Assembly: GCA_003117195.1 (NCBI GenBank)
Contig: BDSI01000150.1
Location: 124,001 to 188,000, forward strand
Origin: Eudorina sp. 2006-703-Eu-15
Taxonomy: Eukaryota; Chlorophyta; Chlorophyceae; Chlamydomonadales; Volvocaceae
Length of the DNA stretch: 64,000 nt
Direction of reading: 5' to 3'
The position numbers and the translations under genes are program-made. Of the stretch, positions 36,621-46,031 are shown piece after piece; positions within the stretch are counted from its first letter, which is position 1, and every line of letters starts with the position of its first letter. The notes below the pieces were generated by a model. It did not search any database, was not told the DNA's origin, and worked only from the letters and a program-made list of their open reading frames with translations.

Positions 36621-37545
36621 CGTCAGCGACTATATGGCGACGTTGATTGGATCCGCGACACTGATTGAACTGGCGGGGACGGTGGAGCAGCTACGTCCCC
36701 GTGGCGCGTGAACATGCATTGATGCCATATTGATAATGTGCGGAAGAAGGCATCCGACACAGCAGGACGGCCTGTGCCACTGACACAGGCACAGCTGTCG
36801 CCTGACGCAGGCCTCGAAATGGATAATTGAATAGCACTGGATGGGAAATTGCGGACCTCGCAGGACTTCCTGCCCGTGCAATACCCATAACTGCGGTGAG
36901 CGAAGTCTGTGGCTGGTACATTTTAGGTAATGTGTCTGGGCCCTTTGGGACGTGCAGAGCACTGTAAGCCGGTACGGCATAGCCGTACAGACGCTCACAT
37001 TATAGGGAGCACAAGCGGGTCCCAAATCATCCGGTAAGCCTTTGCGTGTTACAATGCGCTGGAACAAGGTGTTTCCCACAAAGCAGTGCGTGTCCATGTC
37101 CTCATATGCATGTACACAGTGTGTGTAGTACAGTGTACGGTCCCCACAACCAGTATATTGTGTACGGCCCCGACAATCAGTCAGAGTAGCGAGGGTCACT
37201 TGCAACGCAGCGAACCGCGGATGGATAACAAATAAAAATGCCAGCGTCGACTTGCACCCCAGCGCCGTAGGAAGATCCGGGGAAACAGCAGGCAAATTTA
37301 GCTAGAGAGATCCCCAGAGAGATCCCATGTTGGTGGTTGAGTCAGAGCCTGGCATGCATAGCAGTCGTAAGGCTGCTTGTGGTCCTGTCAGTGGTCCGCA
37401 TTCCAGGCGAGGCCAGCCCTGGCCAGAAGGCAGCAGCCCGCCTCCATGATCGCTACGAACGGCGCCCTGGACCGCTCTCGCATGCGTGCAGAGGACCCGA
37501 AACCCCTTTTTCATCCCTGAATAGTCTTTCTAATGGGGCGGGGGC
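36621..37545. other. Intergenic
   Basis: A 221-codon minus-strand open frame (36630-37295) exists, but it has no recognisable motif and no credible splice context. Nothing else was seen. Confidence 0.35.
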
Positions 37546-37965
37546 TGTTACTATTATTAGTATTGTTATTATTGCCCCCGCCTCTTATAGGTTCGCTACA
37601 CAAAATTGACGAGCTACTATTCCTCGTCGTACATCATCTCGTACATAGTAGACCATTCCGGAACGCAAACCATTATCCGCTCCATTATCCGCAACGTTAT
37701 CATCTATTTCCGTGCGCTTGCCAGCAGCACCACAAAGCATTACAACAACAACGCTCGCGGGCACCGCTCGCTTCCTTTTCGCTGCAATATATGCTTCTGC
37801 CTAGTTATGCTGCGTGATGATGACATGCATTGCTATTGCGATGATTCATTATTATGACGATTCCGCTGAGTAGTATTCCATTCCGCTTGCGAGCAGACAG
37901 TGCAACGCTACGTTCACGAACGCGTTCACGAACGCGTTTGCTAGTTTTGACGACCACGTTGTCCT

Positions 37966-38597
37966 GCCCATTCTTCAGCGCATTCAACATTCGTCACGTA
38001 CATACCACTGCCAGAGACGCCACGTTGGTGCTGTGTCCTTTGCTGCTGAGGTCGGTGAACGGGTTCAAATCGCTCCTCGCTTTCCACTTTCGTTGCGCCG
38101 CCGTTTTGTGAACGAAGCCGCGCAGCTCTCTATTAATGACCGTACTATTTACCTCCCGAAAGCTATTGGTATGCGTACAGACTGCTGCCTTTTTACAGGT
38201 CAGCTTCCTGCCGATTTGCCACACATCGCTCGACTGCAAGGCAGTACACCTGTATGGCCCGCAGTTTTCTCCGTTCTTCAGCGCCCATTCTTCAGCGCAT
38301 TCAACATTCGTCACGTACGTACCACTGCCAGAGACGCCACGTTGCTGCTGTGTCCTTTGCTGCTGAGGTCGGTGAACGGGTTCAAATCGCTCCTCGCTTT
38401 CCACTTTCGTTTCGCCGCCGTTTTGCGAACGAAGCCGCGCAGCTCTCTAATAATGATCGTACTATTTACCTCCCGAAAGCTATTGGTATGCGTACAGACT
38501 GCTGCCTTTTTACAGGCCAGCTTCCTGCCGAGTTGACACACATCGCTCGACTGCAAGGTAGTACACCTGTATGGCCCACAGTTTTCTCCGTTCTTAA
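37966..38597. repeat. 317-bp tandem duplication
   Basis: Unit 1 (37966-38282) and unit 2 (38283 to about 38597) both start GCCCATTCTTCAGCGCATTC and both end GGCCC(G/A)CAGTTTTCTCCGTTC. They differ at only a few scattered positions. High identity implies a recent duplication. The unit length is not a multiple of three. Confidence 0.92.
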
Positions 38598-39051
38598 CCT
38601 AACAACACGTCCATCACATAATTGCTTATTTCATATTATAACGGTGCGGCTTTGGCGCGCGGCTGAACTCATCGTTCATGTTGCGATTGATCGTAATATT
38701 TCATGTTCCCGCCGACATAGCTTCAAGTTGCTTTCCGCTTCAGTACTGTCAATGGTTCTTACACCACTGGCATTCGTTTTAAATTTCCTTTCGGATGCTT
38801 TTCAGTCGCATGAGTTTCTTAACTCACTTAACGTCATGTTCCGACATTGCTTTAATAAGTTGCTGTCCGCATCAGTACTGGGGATTGTTTTTACACCACT
38901 GGCATTCGTTTTAAATCCCTTTCTGGATGCTTATCAGTCGCACGCGTTTCTTACCGCACTTGACGTCATGTTACGTACGGTATCTGTGGCCCGCCGCTTC
39001 GTCAATTCCTCAACCATCATTTTTAAGCGCTGCGGACCTCTTATTTCGTGA
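38254..39051 (+). CDS. Hypothetical protein with 44-residue in-frame repeats (265 aa)
   Basis: Uninterrupted ORF from ATG 38254 to TGA 39049-39051 in the AT-rich island. The N-terminus (MARSFLRSSAPILQRIQHSS) is basic and Ser/Arg-rich, like a mitochondrial presequence. The C-terminal third holds two hydrophobic 44-aa repeats of the form LLSASVLxxVxTPLAFVLN, then a DAxQSHxFL block. These derive from the 132-bp DNA repeat, whose length keeps frame. I recognise no family. An ORF of this length in AT-rich DNA is mildly unlikely by chance, but the first 317-bp unit reads a different frame, so it may be fortuitous. Confidence 0.3.
   Translation: MARSFLRSSAPILQRIQHSSRTYHCQRRHVAAVSFAAEVGERVQIAPRFPLSFRRRFANEAAQLSNNDRTIYLPKAIGMRTDCCLFTGQLPAELTHIARLQGSTPVWPTVFSVLNLTTRPSHNCLFHIITVRLWRAAELIVHVAIDRNISCSRRHSFKLLSASVLSMVLTPLAFVLNFLSDAFQSHEFLNSLNVMFRHCFNKLLSASVLGIVFTPLAFVLNPFLDAYQSHAFLTALDVMLRTVSVARRFVNSSTIIFKRCGPLIS
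38702..38965. repeat. 132-bp tandem repeat, two units
   Basis: Units start with CATGTTCC at 38702 and 38834, and a third CATGTT start lies at 38966. The units are diverged but clearly aligned, sharing CACCACTGGCATTCGTTTTA. Confidence 0.85.
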
Positions 39052-39100
39052 CAGTAATTAAGGTGTTGTCGGATGATATTCCATCGCGGTGTGCTTCATA

Positions 39101-39558
39101 ATGCTTGCCGCTCTTTTCCTTGTGCGGATACCGTATTGCTACTTTGTTTCCGCGATTGATAAGTTCGTGATGGCTGAAAAAATGGCCTTGGAAATTTTAC
39201 GTGATTTGAGATATTCGGGACGGACTCGGCAATAATTTGCAGAGATTGAACATTAATTCGGGACGGGCCACGAACTCGAAGGTACCGTACGACACGCCAG
39301 ATAGCACGACCCGCTGTGCCAGTGCCATGGCCGTAGTAAGACAGGACCAATAGCGGCTTTGGCACCGGAAAATCCTTGCTGGAAACAGAGGGGCAAGTCT
39401 GTTGGGGGCCCCCAAATCTGGCTATGCTCTCCGTCCGCGGCCCGCCAAACTCTAATAGACCGCCAAAGAGTGCGCACGCTGATGGGTTCCAGGATCCATG
39501 AATGCACGATTCATTCGTTCACGGAAAATTTCTACACGGGCCCCTAAGCCAAAACCCC
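39101..39558. other. Intergenic between AT-rich island and transposase ORF
   Basis: No coding signal seen on either strand. Confidence 0.3.
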
Positions 39559-40632
39559 TCAGTGGTGGAAGTCAACCAGGTGCGCCGGCTGCCTGCTCTG
39601 CCGCCCGGACCTGCGCACGGGTGCCATGGCCGCCGTGAGCGCTTCCAGCTCCTCGTCCCCGTCGCTAACCTCCTCCTCTCCCTCCGACGGAGCCTCGCTC
39701 TCCTCACCCGAGCTGCTGTCCTCCCCGTCCGTCACCTCACCCTCCTCCCCTCCACTGGGCTCGGGTGCACCTCGCTTCATGCCCCTGCCTCTGCCCCTGC
39801 CCCGCCCGCGCGACGCTGTGCCCCGCCCGCGCACTCCCCTGCCCCGTCCTCGCCCACGCGCACTGCTGGTGCCGGCACCGTTTAGCTCCGCGCCGTCCTG
39901 CGTAGCGTCCTGCGTGGCGTCCTCCGTGTCGCTGACCTCCTCGTCGCTGTCCACTGGCAAACTGTTGCGCCATGCCTCCTGCTGGTCCTGCGACAGCGCC
40001 TGGTACTGCTCGTTCGCAGCCGCCAGCTGCGTGTAAAGTTGCTCCAGTGTGTCGTCGTCCTCCTCGTCAGCCACGATATAGCGGCTTGGGTCAGCGCTGT
40101 CGTCGTCAGCGGCCGCCCCGCCTGCAGGCCCTGCCCCTGCAGCCTGCTGCTGCTGGTTGGGCGCGACCATGTGGCCGGTGATTCCGGCTTGGGCTGCTGC
40201 AGCGGTGGCGGCCGCCTGCCGTGCGCTACTTGGAGCCGGAAAGAGAGCCGACTCGCCCTCGCTCAGGACCTTTCGGGTCGCCTCATCAATGACGGGCTGC
40301 TCCCACGCCCGCAGCAGGGTGGCGCTGCGCCACGCGCCCACCACGATGTCGCGGTTGTTGTTGAGGTGCTCCCAGCCGGCGAGGATGAAGCTGCACACCT
40401 TTGGCTTCAGGGCGGCAGTGCGGGTGTTGACCGTGGCGTCCGCCGGCGAGACGCCCCTACGGTACTGCCTGTACAGCTGCCGGCTTAAGGTCTGCACCGC
40501 CTTCAGGCGAATGGCGTCCTTCAGCGGCTTCTGCAAACCAGTGTCGGCCGGCTGCAGCTTGGAGGTGCAGTTGGCGGGCACGTACTTGATGAGGATGCCA
40601 GGGCAGCTGCTCTTGAGGTGGGCCTGCAGCAT
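39559..40632 (-). CDS. pogo/Tigger-type DDE transposase C-terminal part with acidic, RG-rich tail
   Basis: 357 codons open. The first 30 residues (GILIKYVPANCTSKLQPADT) carry the signature that follows the last catalytic Asp in DDE_1 (pogo/jerky/CENP-B-like) transposases. About 100 residues of helical transposase C-terminus follow. Then a non-transposase tail begins: Gln/Ala-rich, acidic (EEDDDTLEQL), a GRGRGRGVRGRG-type Arg-Gly block and a second acidic Ser/Glu block, ending LVDFHH. The frame may start at Met 40632, or be an exon beginning at the CAG| acceptor (40623). The HTH and the catalytic Asp residues are not found upstream, so it is truncated as a transposase. It could be a decayed element or a domesticated gene. 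Confidence 0.6.
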   Translation of the reverse strand: MLQAHLKSSCPGILIKYVPANCTSKLQPADTGLQKPLKDAIRLKAVQTLSRQLYRQYRRGVSPADATVNTRTAALKPKVCSFILAGWEHLNNNRDIVVGAWRSATLLRAWEQPVIDEATRKVLSEGESALFPAPSSARQAAATAAAAQAGITGHMVAPNQQQQAAGAGPAGGAAADDDSADPSRYIVADEEDDDTLEQLYTQLAAANEQYQALSQDQQEAWRNSLPVDSDEEVSDTEDATQDATQDGAELNGAGTSSARGRGRGRGVRGRGTASRGRGRGRGRGMKRGAPEPSGGEEGEVTDGEDSSSGEESEAPSEGEEEVSDGDEELEALTAAMAPVRRSGRQSRQPAHLVDFHH

Positions 40633-40682
40633 TCGGTGACATGCACGATGGTTAGCACGAATATTTGTAGCAGAGAACCCCT

Positions 40683-40713
40683 AAAAAAATTTTTTCGGGG
40701 GGCTGCGCCCCCC
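40683..40713. repeat. A/T palindrome plus G6/C6 hairpin
   Basis: AAAAAAATTTTTT is followed by GGGGGGCTGCGCCCCCC, then AAACCCCCCCC. The second part can fold into a 6- to 7-bp GC hairpin. It lies just upstream (minus-strand sense) of the transposase ORF, within a putative intron. Confidence 0.7.
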
Positions 40714-40739
40714 AAACCCCCCCCTTTATAACACAACAT

Positions 40740-40825
40740 CTTCAAAACTCTCTTTCTCCCTTTCCCTCCTTCCCCTTCCCTTCCCCCTTCCCCTTTTCCC
40801 TTCCCCTTCCCCCCCTTCCCTCAGG
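40740..40825. repeat. Polypyrimidine tract (CCCTTTCC-type)
   Basis: About 85 bp of almost pure C/T on the plus strand, beginning near TCTTTCTCCC and ending before TCAGGCCCAC. Confidence 0.9.
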
Positions 40826-42668
40826 CCCACTCAGGCATTGCTCCATCCGCGATTCGCAACTCATATCCAACGTTACTGTCCGCACGACTGTGTAATGTCT
40901 TTGCAGCACTACGCCTGACGCCTGATATTATTATTAGTATTGTTATTATTACTCTGCGGGTCGCACATCCGGTGTGTGTGCGTGTGTGAAAAAATAATAT
41001 AATGGCGGTTCTAGGACAGCTCCGACTAACCCCCAACTACTCGTGTACGGCACCCCAACCCCCCTCAGCCGTAAAGGAGGTAGCGTGGCAGTCGGCAGCT
41101 GCACGAGTGTGAGCAGGTAGTTGTACGGCGGGCCGGCTTGGAAGCTACCTGACTGTAGTGACGCACACGGGCAGTTGGCGCTAGTCGGCAGGCACGCGAG
41201 TGGGAGCTGGTAGCTGCGCGTGGTGTCGTTTGGGAAGGTGCGTGTGAGCTGCGTGTAAACTCAGCTGGGATGCATGGGGCTGCGCCTTTGCCATGAGCTG
41301 TATCTGGGCTGCACACGGGGTACACACACGACTGCGGCTGGCCGGCGCGGTGGGGGCGGCGCCAGCCGACCCCCGCCGCGCCGAGGGGGGTAGGGAAGCC
41401 GCGTGTGATCTGTGATGTGATCTGACCAGGTGAGGACATGGCCGCGTGCGGTGCACTGCGTGCACCGGTGCGGCGCGTCCACGTTCCTACCGACGATCGA
41501 GCTGCATCAGACCACACACGCGACTGCTGACAGGCGCGGCGGGGGCTGCGCCAGCCATCCCCCGCCGCGTGGGGACTCAAACGGGGCTGCAATGAAACTG
41601 GCGCGGCGGGGGCGGCGGCGCGCTGTGGGGGCGAAAGGAGCGAGGCACAGAACTCAGCACAAACTCAGCGGAAACTCCCAAGAAACTCAAAAGAAACTCT
41701 GCCGAAACCTCTTTAGTTCATGGTGACATGAAAAGTAGCGATACCGTCAATGAAGCGATCGGTAAAATAACTTACAATGGATTTCTTTTCGCTAAGGGTG
41801 AAGTTCGGGCCCCATCGCACGCTGTACTGGTCGGTCGTGCCCTGTCTGGCCCTGTTGCTGTTATTGGGAGGCGTCAAGAGAAGACTATATTGAGGGTGTG
41901 GTCTTGAGGACGTTTTTTGCGTCATGCTGCCTGACTGGGCGAGCTGCTTCCCTGGGTGTTGCTATATAAAATCAGGTTGATACCAGGCACAAAGCGTGGC
42001 TGCGCGCATGCGGTGTTGCATGGGTCCAAAAATGGGTTTTGATGGAGGGGGTATGTGGGGCTTGTTATTTTCAGACTTGCATGTTTTCAGTCACACTCCC
42101 ACCCGTCACGTATTCTGCTTGGCATCCTGTAGCAGTGTTCAAGTAACCCGTCCCTTCAACATACACCGTTGTGAAACCAGAGCTTGAACGTGTCGGGCTT
42201 CCAGCCACACAACCGACAAGGAGTTGCCGCCTCCCGTCCCAAATGAGCGATGCCGCAAGTGAAGCTGGAAACGTCTTGCTTAACAAGAGGGGGGCAGTGT
42301 GATGGGGCAGTGTGATACGCATCAGTAAACCCCGCCACCGCCACCTGCCTCCGCTGACACCCCCAGCACTGGATCCCGCACATGCTGCTCTGATCGGCGC
42401 TATGCCTTTTTCAAACGCAGCGTCGAGTCTTAGTCATGGGCGCCTGCTGCCACCAGCCAAGGAGGCAGTTCCCCTACATCGCCCGCCTTGCCGCCACCAG
42501 CCCGGCCGCCACTAGCCTAGGCGCCAGCAATCAGCTGACCGGCACAGACACAACAAAGGCTGCGGCTGTGCTGTTGCCTCTACCACCGCTGCCTCCACCG
42601 CCAGGCCATGCGGCAGCCAGTCGCATCGACAGCGGCTTGCCGTGCAGTGTGGTCAACATCGACCACAG
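40826..42668. other. Intergenic, repeat-bearing
   Basis: Holds the second ATTATTAGTATTGTTATTATT copy (about 40928-40950) and two diverged direct copies of a roughly 57-bp GC-rich block (41323-41380 and 41513-41569). An AAACTC array (41650-41700) and a 71-codon minus-strand ORF (41713-41925) of no recognised family also lie here. No confident gene. Confidence 0.4.
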
Positions 42669-43471
42669 CTACTGCTGTTCCTGGTCTGGTTGCTTCTCCT
42701 GCTTCGGCGGCGGCGGCGGTGGCTGAGTGCGAGCGTCGCTGACCGCCTTGAGAGCGGCAGTGTTGCGGGAAACCTTGTACCAACGGTCCTCCGCCCGCCT
42801 CAGGTCCGCGCGGAGCTCGCTTTTGAAATCTGATAAATCGGAGCTGATCTCCGCCTTCAGCCCGGTCAGCACCATGTACTGCGCCTGTTGCAGCAAAAGG
42901 GGAAGGTTGGGCTTAGTGATTGGGTAGCGGCAAGCTGAAAAGGCAAGCCAGCAGGCTGATGCACGCTCCATACACCCCTTACCCGCCTTTCACTGGGTTT
43001 GGTGAGAATTGAAGGCCCCCCACCCTCAGCAAACCCAACCCCTCCACAGGGTGCAGAGCGAGCGCTGCGCAGTAGGCAGCCCCTACCAACAGTCAGTCAG
43101 CCACGCCTTCAAGAAACATCCAAGCCGTGCAGAACTGTGCCCACACTTCTTACCCCCCACCCCACGGATCCCCACGTTCCAAACCTGTTGCCGACTCGTG
43201 CATAGAAACCCTTACCCACGCTTCCGACGACACGAGTCCAGGTGCTCACCACGAACAGCATCAGGCAGCTGCCGACCACAGTCAGCACCATGGTCACATT
43301 TGCGGAGTCAGCGGCTGGCGGAGAGGTGCTAGGCGCCGAGGGCTTGTCGCGGCCCGGCCAAGGCCAGGCGCGGCACACAATGCTGACGCGGCCCAGGCGC
43401 ACCACCACGTTGCCAGCACGGGCGCGCGGAGCAGCGGCCGCAATAGAAGCGCGAGTCTTGGCGAGCATCAT
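42669..43471 (-). CDS. Small single-TM protein with organelle-type presequence (145 aa)
   Basis: Two exons, 43471-43250 and 42884-42669. The intron has a GTGAGC donor and CAACAG acceptor and is phase 0. The N-terminus (MMLAKTRASIAAAAPRARAG) is Ala/Arg-rich without acids, typical of an algal chloroplast or mitochondrial transit peptide. Residues about 59-82 form one hydrophobic span (MVLTVVGSCLMLFVAQYMVL) running across the splice junction. After it comes a charged amphipathic stretch (EISSDLSDFKSELRADLRRA) and a Pro/Gln/Glu-rich end. No family recognised. The continuity of the TM segment across the intron supports the model. Confidence 0.55.
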
Positions 43472-43898
43472 TCTGCAAGAAAGTTGTCAAAACGCACAAT
43501 CAAACCACTTCACAATACTGCAGACACAGCATGTCCGCGTGTGTCGAACAGTCTACTGCATGTGTCGAACAGTCCAAGAGGCTCAGCGGCCAGTTTTCCG
43601 GAGCCTAGATTCGGGGACGTTTTTCCCTACCTTCGCTCCCCGTTCTCACCTCTCAGCCCGTTTGGCTGCTGTCGGTGCGCTGCCCTTCAATGCAGACGGG
43701 CTGCAAGTGCGGAGGAGGGATCCTGCGCCCAGGCACAAGGAGGACCACCACCAATTAGCCCAAGCCCGTCCGAGAAGTTGCGTCTTGAGGCATGCTTTAG
43801 GACTCACCAACGCCTCGCAAAGAAGAAACACCGCTTGCGAAGAAGAGGCGCGCAACCCATACAAGCGTGGCTCCACAACCGCTGTGTGCTACTACAAG

Positions 43899-43959
43899 CG
43901 ATTATCTGACTAAGGTCCAAAAACTGTCTTGCTGCTAAAAATCACTATAATTGCCGTAC
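43899..43959. repeat. Repeat module copy 1 (TTATCTGACTAAGG...TGCCGTAC)
   Basis: CGATTATCTGACTAAGGTC at 43899-43917 and TGCCGTAC at 43952-43959, joined by an A-rich spacer. Confidence 0.6.
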
Positions 43960-44677
43960 TGCGCATAAAAATTCAGCAGGCTTCGGCCAAGTAAGTAACC
44001 GGAAGCATGCCGCTCACAGGAATGAACGATTGAAACAGATGTTCGCACTCGTATGGTTATGCTGACATATACAGTCACAGCCGGAGCGTCTGGGTCGGCG
44101 GAAAACGGGAAATCAGCAACGCCAGTACCACGGCACTGCGCCAACCCTAAATCTTACGATTTTTTAGTGAAGATTATACTTTAGACTGTTTTTCGCAATG
44201 GAGACGTCGCTGAGGACCTGGACAGACTTATCCACGGCCGATGGCCGTCACGACCCAGCGGTGTCGTCCTCCTGTCGTCTGCACACGCGCTTTTATAATC
44301 TCATTCTCATCACTTGTTGGTTTGATTTGGTTTGTGGGTGTCGCGGGTTCTGCGCATGGACCTATGCACCTCGAACGTTCGTTACTCGCATGCCTTGTTC
44401 ATGAAACATTGCACATACAGTTTGTTCTTTTTCATGGCCGTTTCGATGCAGGGTCATCTTCAATACATTTCCGTGATGGCAGATTCCGTGTTGACATTCC
44501 GCGCACTTGATCTTTGACGCCTTGTCCTAAACATTTCTTCTCAGCAGACATCCCGGACATACAGGCGGGCATGCCTACATTGGCAAAGTAACCGCCGCGC
44601 TACTGAATTATAAAATGCGCTACTGATTTATTGCAACTCGCCCCTTGTCACTAAGGTTTTGTTTTGTCACTATGCAA

Positions 44678-44740
44678 CGATTATCTGACTAAGGTCGGAA
44701 AGAAAATTTGTCGCGCAAAAATTCCCAAAAAATGCCGTAC
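44678..44740. repeat. Repeat module copy 2
   Basis: Identical 19-mer at 44678-44696 and TGCCGTAC at 44733-44740. Confidence 0.6.
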
Positions 44741-45574
44741 GACAATTCCAAAAAATTGGGCAAGTCCTCCCTGTGACAGAGGCTGACGCTGTGCTGAAGA
44801 ACGGCGGGCGATGTTAGATGGAAGTCATCCGTGGAATTGCTGGTGGATGCACTCGCGTCCGATGCAAGTAATAATTGTGCGGAGCCTCCTCCTGAGCATC
44901 GTCGTGGTAAACAACCCCGTAAGAAGAAACAACAACAGTGACAGCAATTGGTTCGGACGGGCGGCGATTCGTAAGTCACAGTCGATGACACTGCAACCGG
45001 GCTGGAGGACCCAATTGTTGGCGTTACTGAAGACGGAGAATCGGAACCTCATGCATTGGATGCTTTGGAGCACGACAAAAGTGATGCGGTTACAAGCCTA
45101 CAGCCAGGCGACGCGCAACCGCCATCACTGCAACGACCGAAGCTGCCCGACCTTTCGGAGATGCCCGGCACGGATGGCACCGCTTCAAACATTACTGAAG
45201 ACTGCCATTCATACACGACGGGGTCGACTGTTTTCAAGGGGCTTTCCTGCGGTATTGACGGTGGAACGGACGCCCAGCCTGTTTGGAGTTCCATGTTTCC
45301 TTTGAACCACATTGCTCTGTTTACTTTCACAACTCTACAAAGCTGTTTTCGCTGCGCGGAGCGCGCGCGCCGCGCATCGGTTTCTTTAAGACGCCATCGC
45401 TCCTTCTGGGTTGCGGCCGCGTGTCCGCGAACGCGCATTTCCTTCTTGAACACTACTACAGCGCTGCACACATCCTCTATTTGCGGTGCCTTAGACACCG
45501 CGGGGTACGACAAGGCAATTTTTGTAAAAAATCATTTTTTGCATTTTTTGGATGGCTCCCCCCACTAAGGCACT

Positions 45575-45634
45575 GATTTTATCTGACTTAGGGGCAAAAC
45601 GACTTTGGCGGAAAAAAAAGAAAAAATGCGGTAC
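45575..45634. repeat. Repeat module copy 3 (diverged)
   Basis: GATTTTATCTGACTTAGGGG at 45575-45594 and TGCGGTAC at 45627-45634; same spacing as the other two copies. Confidence 0.5.
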
Positions 45635-45849
45635 GGCACTGGGGCAAAAAATGGAGAGCAGCATCCTCAGGAGCGCATGACGGTGAGAATGAGAGGTCCA
45701 AGAAAGAAGTTCCTGCAGTATCCGTCAACGTTTTCGGGAAAGGAAATGGACGCCGAGAGCAGGAGAGCTTCGTTTAACCCTAACCTTTACCCATGCGGAG
45801 CTATTACACGTTGAGGACATTTTATAGGTTGCGCTGAGCATCATTGATT

Positions 45850-46028
45850 TTGGAGGCGCTTGTCGGCGGAAATGCGCGACATGGTAACTGCTGAAGACCT
45901 TCGACGGGGGGCAGAGTGGAAAGGGGCGGGCAATCGTTCTGGTGCCGGACCGCCAGATTATCCTATCCCGGAACGCATACGATGCCCTGGGCAACATGGA
46001 CGGGGGGGAGGATGAGGTCATGACCTAA
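45850..46028 (+). pseudogene. LINE ORF1 C-terminal remnant
   Basis: Open frame ending TAA 46026-46028, three bases before the ORF2 ATG. It encodes MVTAEDLRRGAEWKGRAIVL and ends GNMDGGEDEVMT. Position and spacing relative to ORF2 suggest the end of ORF1; the rest is missing or unrecognisable upstream. Confidence 0.45.
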
Positions 46029-46031
46029 GCA

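Larger units (their letters stand above)
37546..39100. other. AT-rich island of unknown origin
   Basis: Composition changes sharply to AT-rich at the ATTATTAGTATTGTTATTATT stretch (about 37550) and returns near 39.2 kb. The same 21-nt stretch recurs at about 40930. The island contains a 317-bp tandem duplication and a 132-bp tandem duplication (separate entries). It looks inserted or foreign to the GC-rich surroundings, but no integrase, transposase or RT motif was found. Confidence 0.5.
43472..45849. other. Repeat-rich intergenic DNA
   Basis: AT-rich with long overlapping ORFs on both strands but no recognisable domain. Carries three copies of a 'TTATCTGACT(A/T)AGG' + about 53 nt + 'TGCSGTAC' module (listed separately). 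Confidence 0.45.

Noticed and set aside
36630..37295. 221-codon minus-strand ORF
   Set aside because: Cys/His-rich by chance; no domain, no repeat family match recognised, no splice context.
38040..38080. GGGTTCAAATC resembling a tRNA T-loop, in both 317-bp repeat units
   Set aside because: The flanking bases do not form a T-stem or acceptor stem; no anticodon arm upstream.
44811..45568. Overlapping long ORFs on both strands (164 and 170 plus, 154 minus)
   Set aside because: Lie in repeat-rich DNA, frames overlap one another and none has a recognisable motif.
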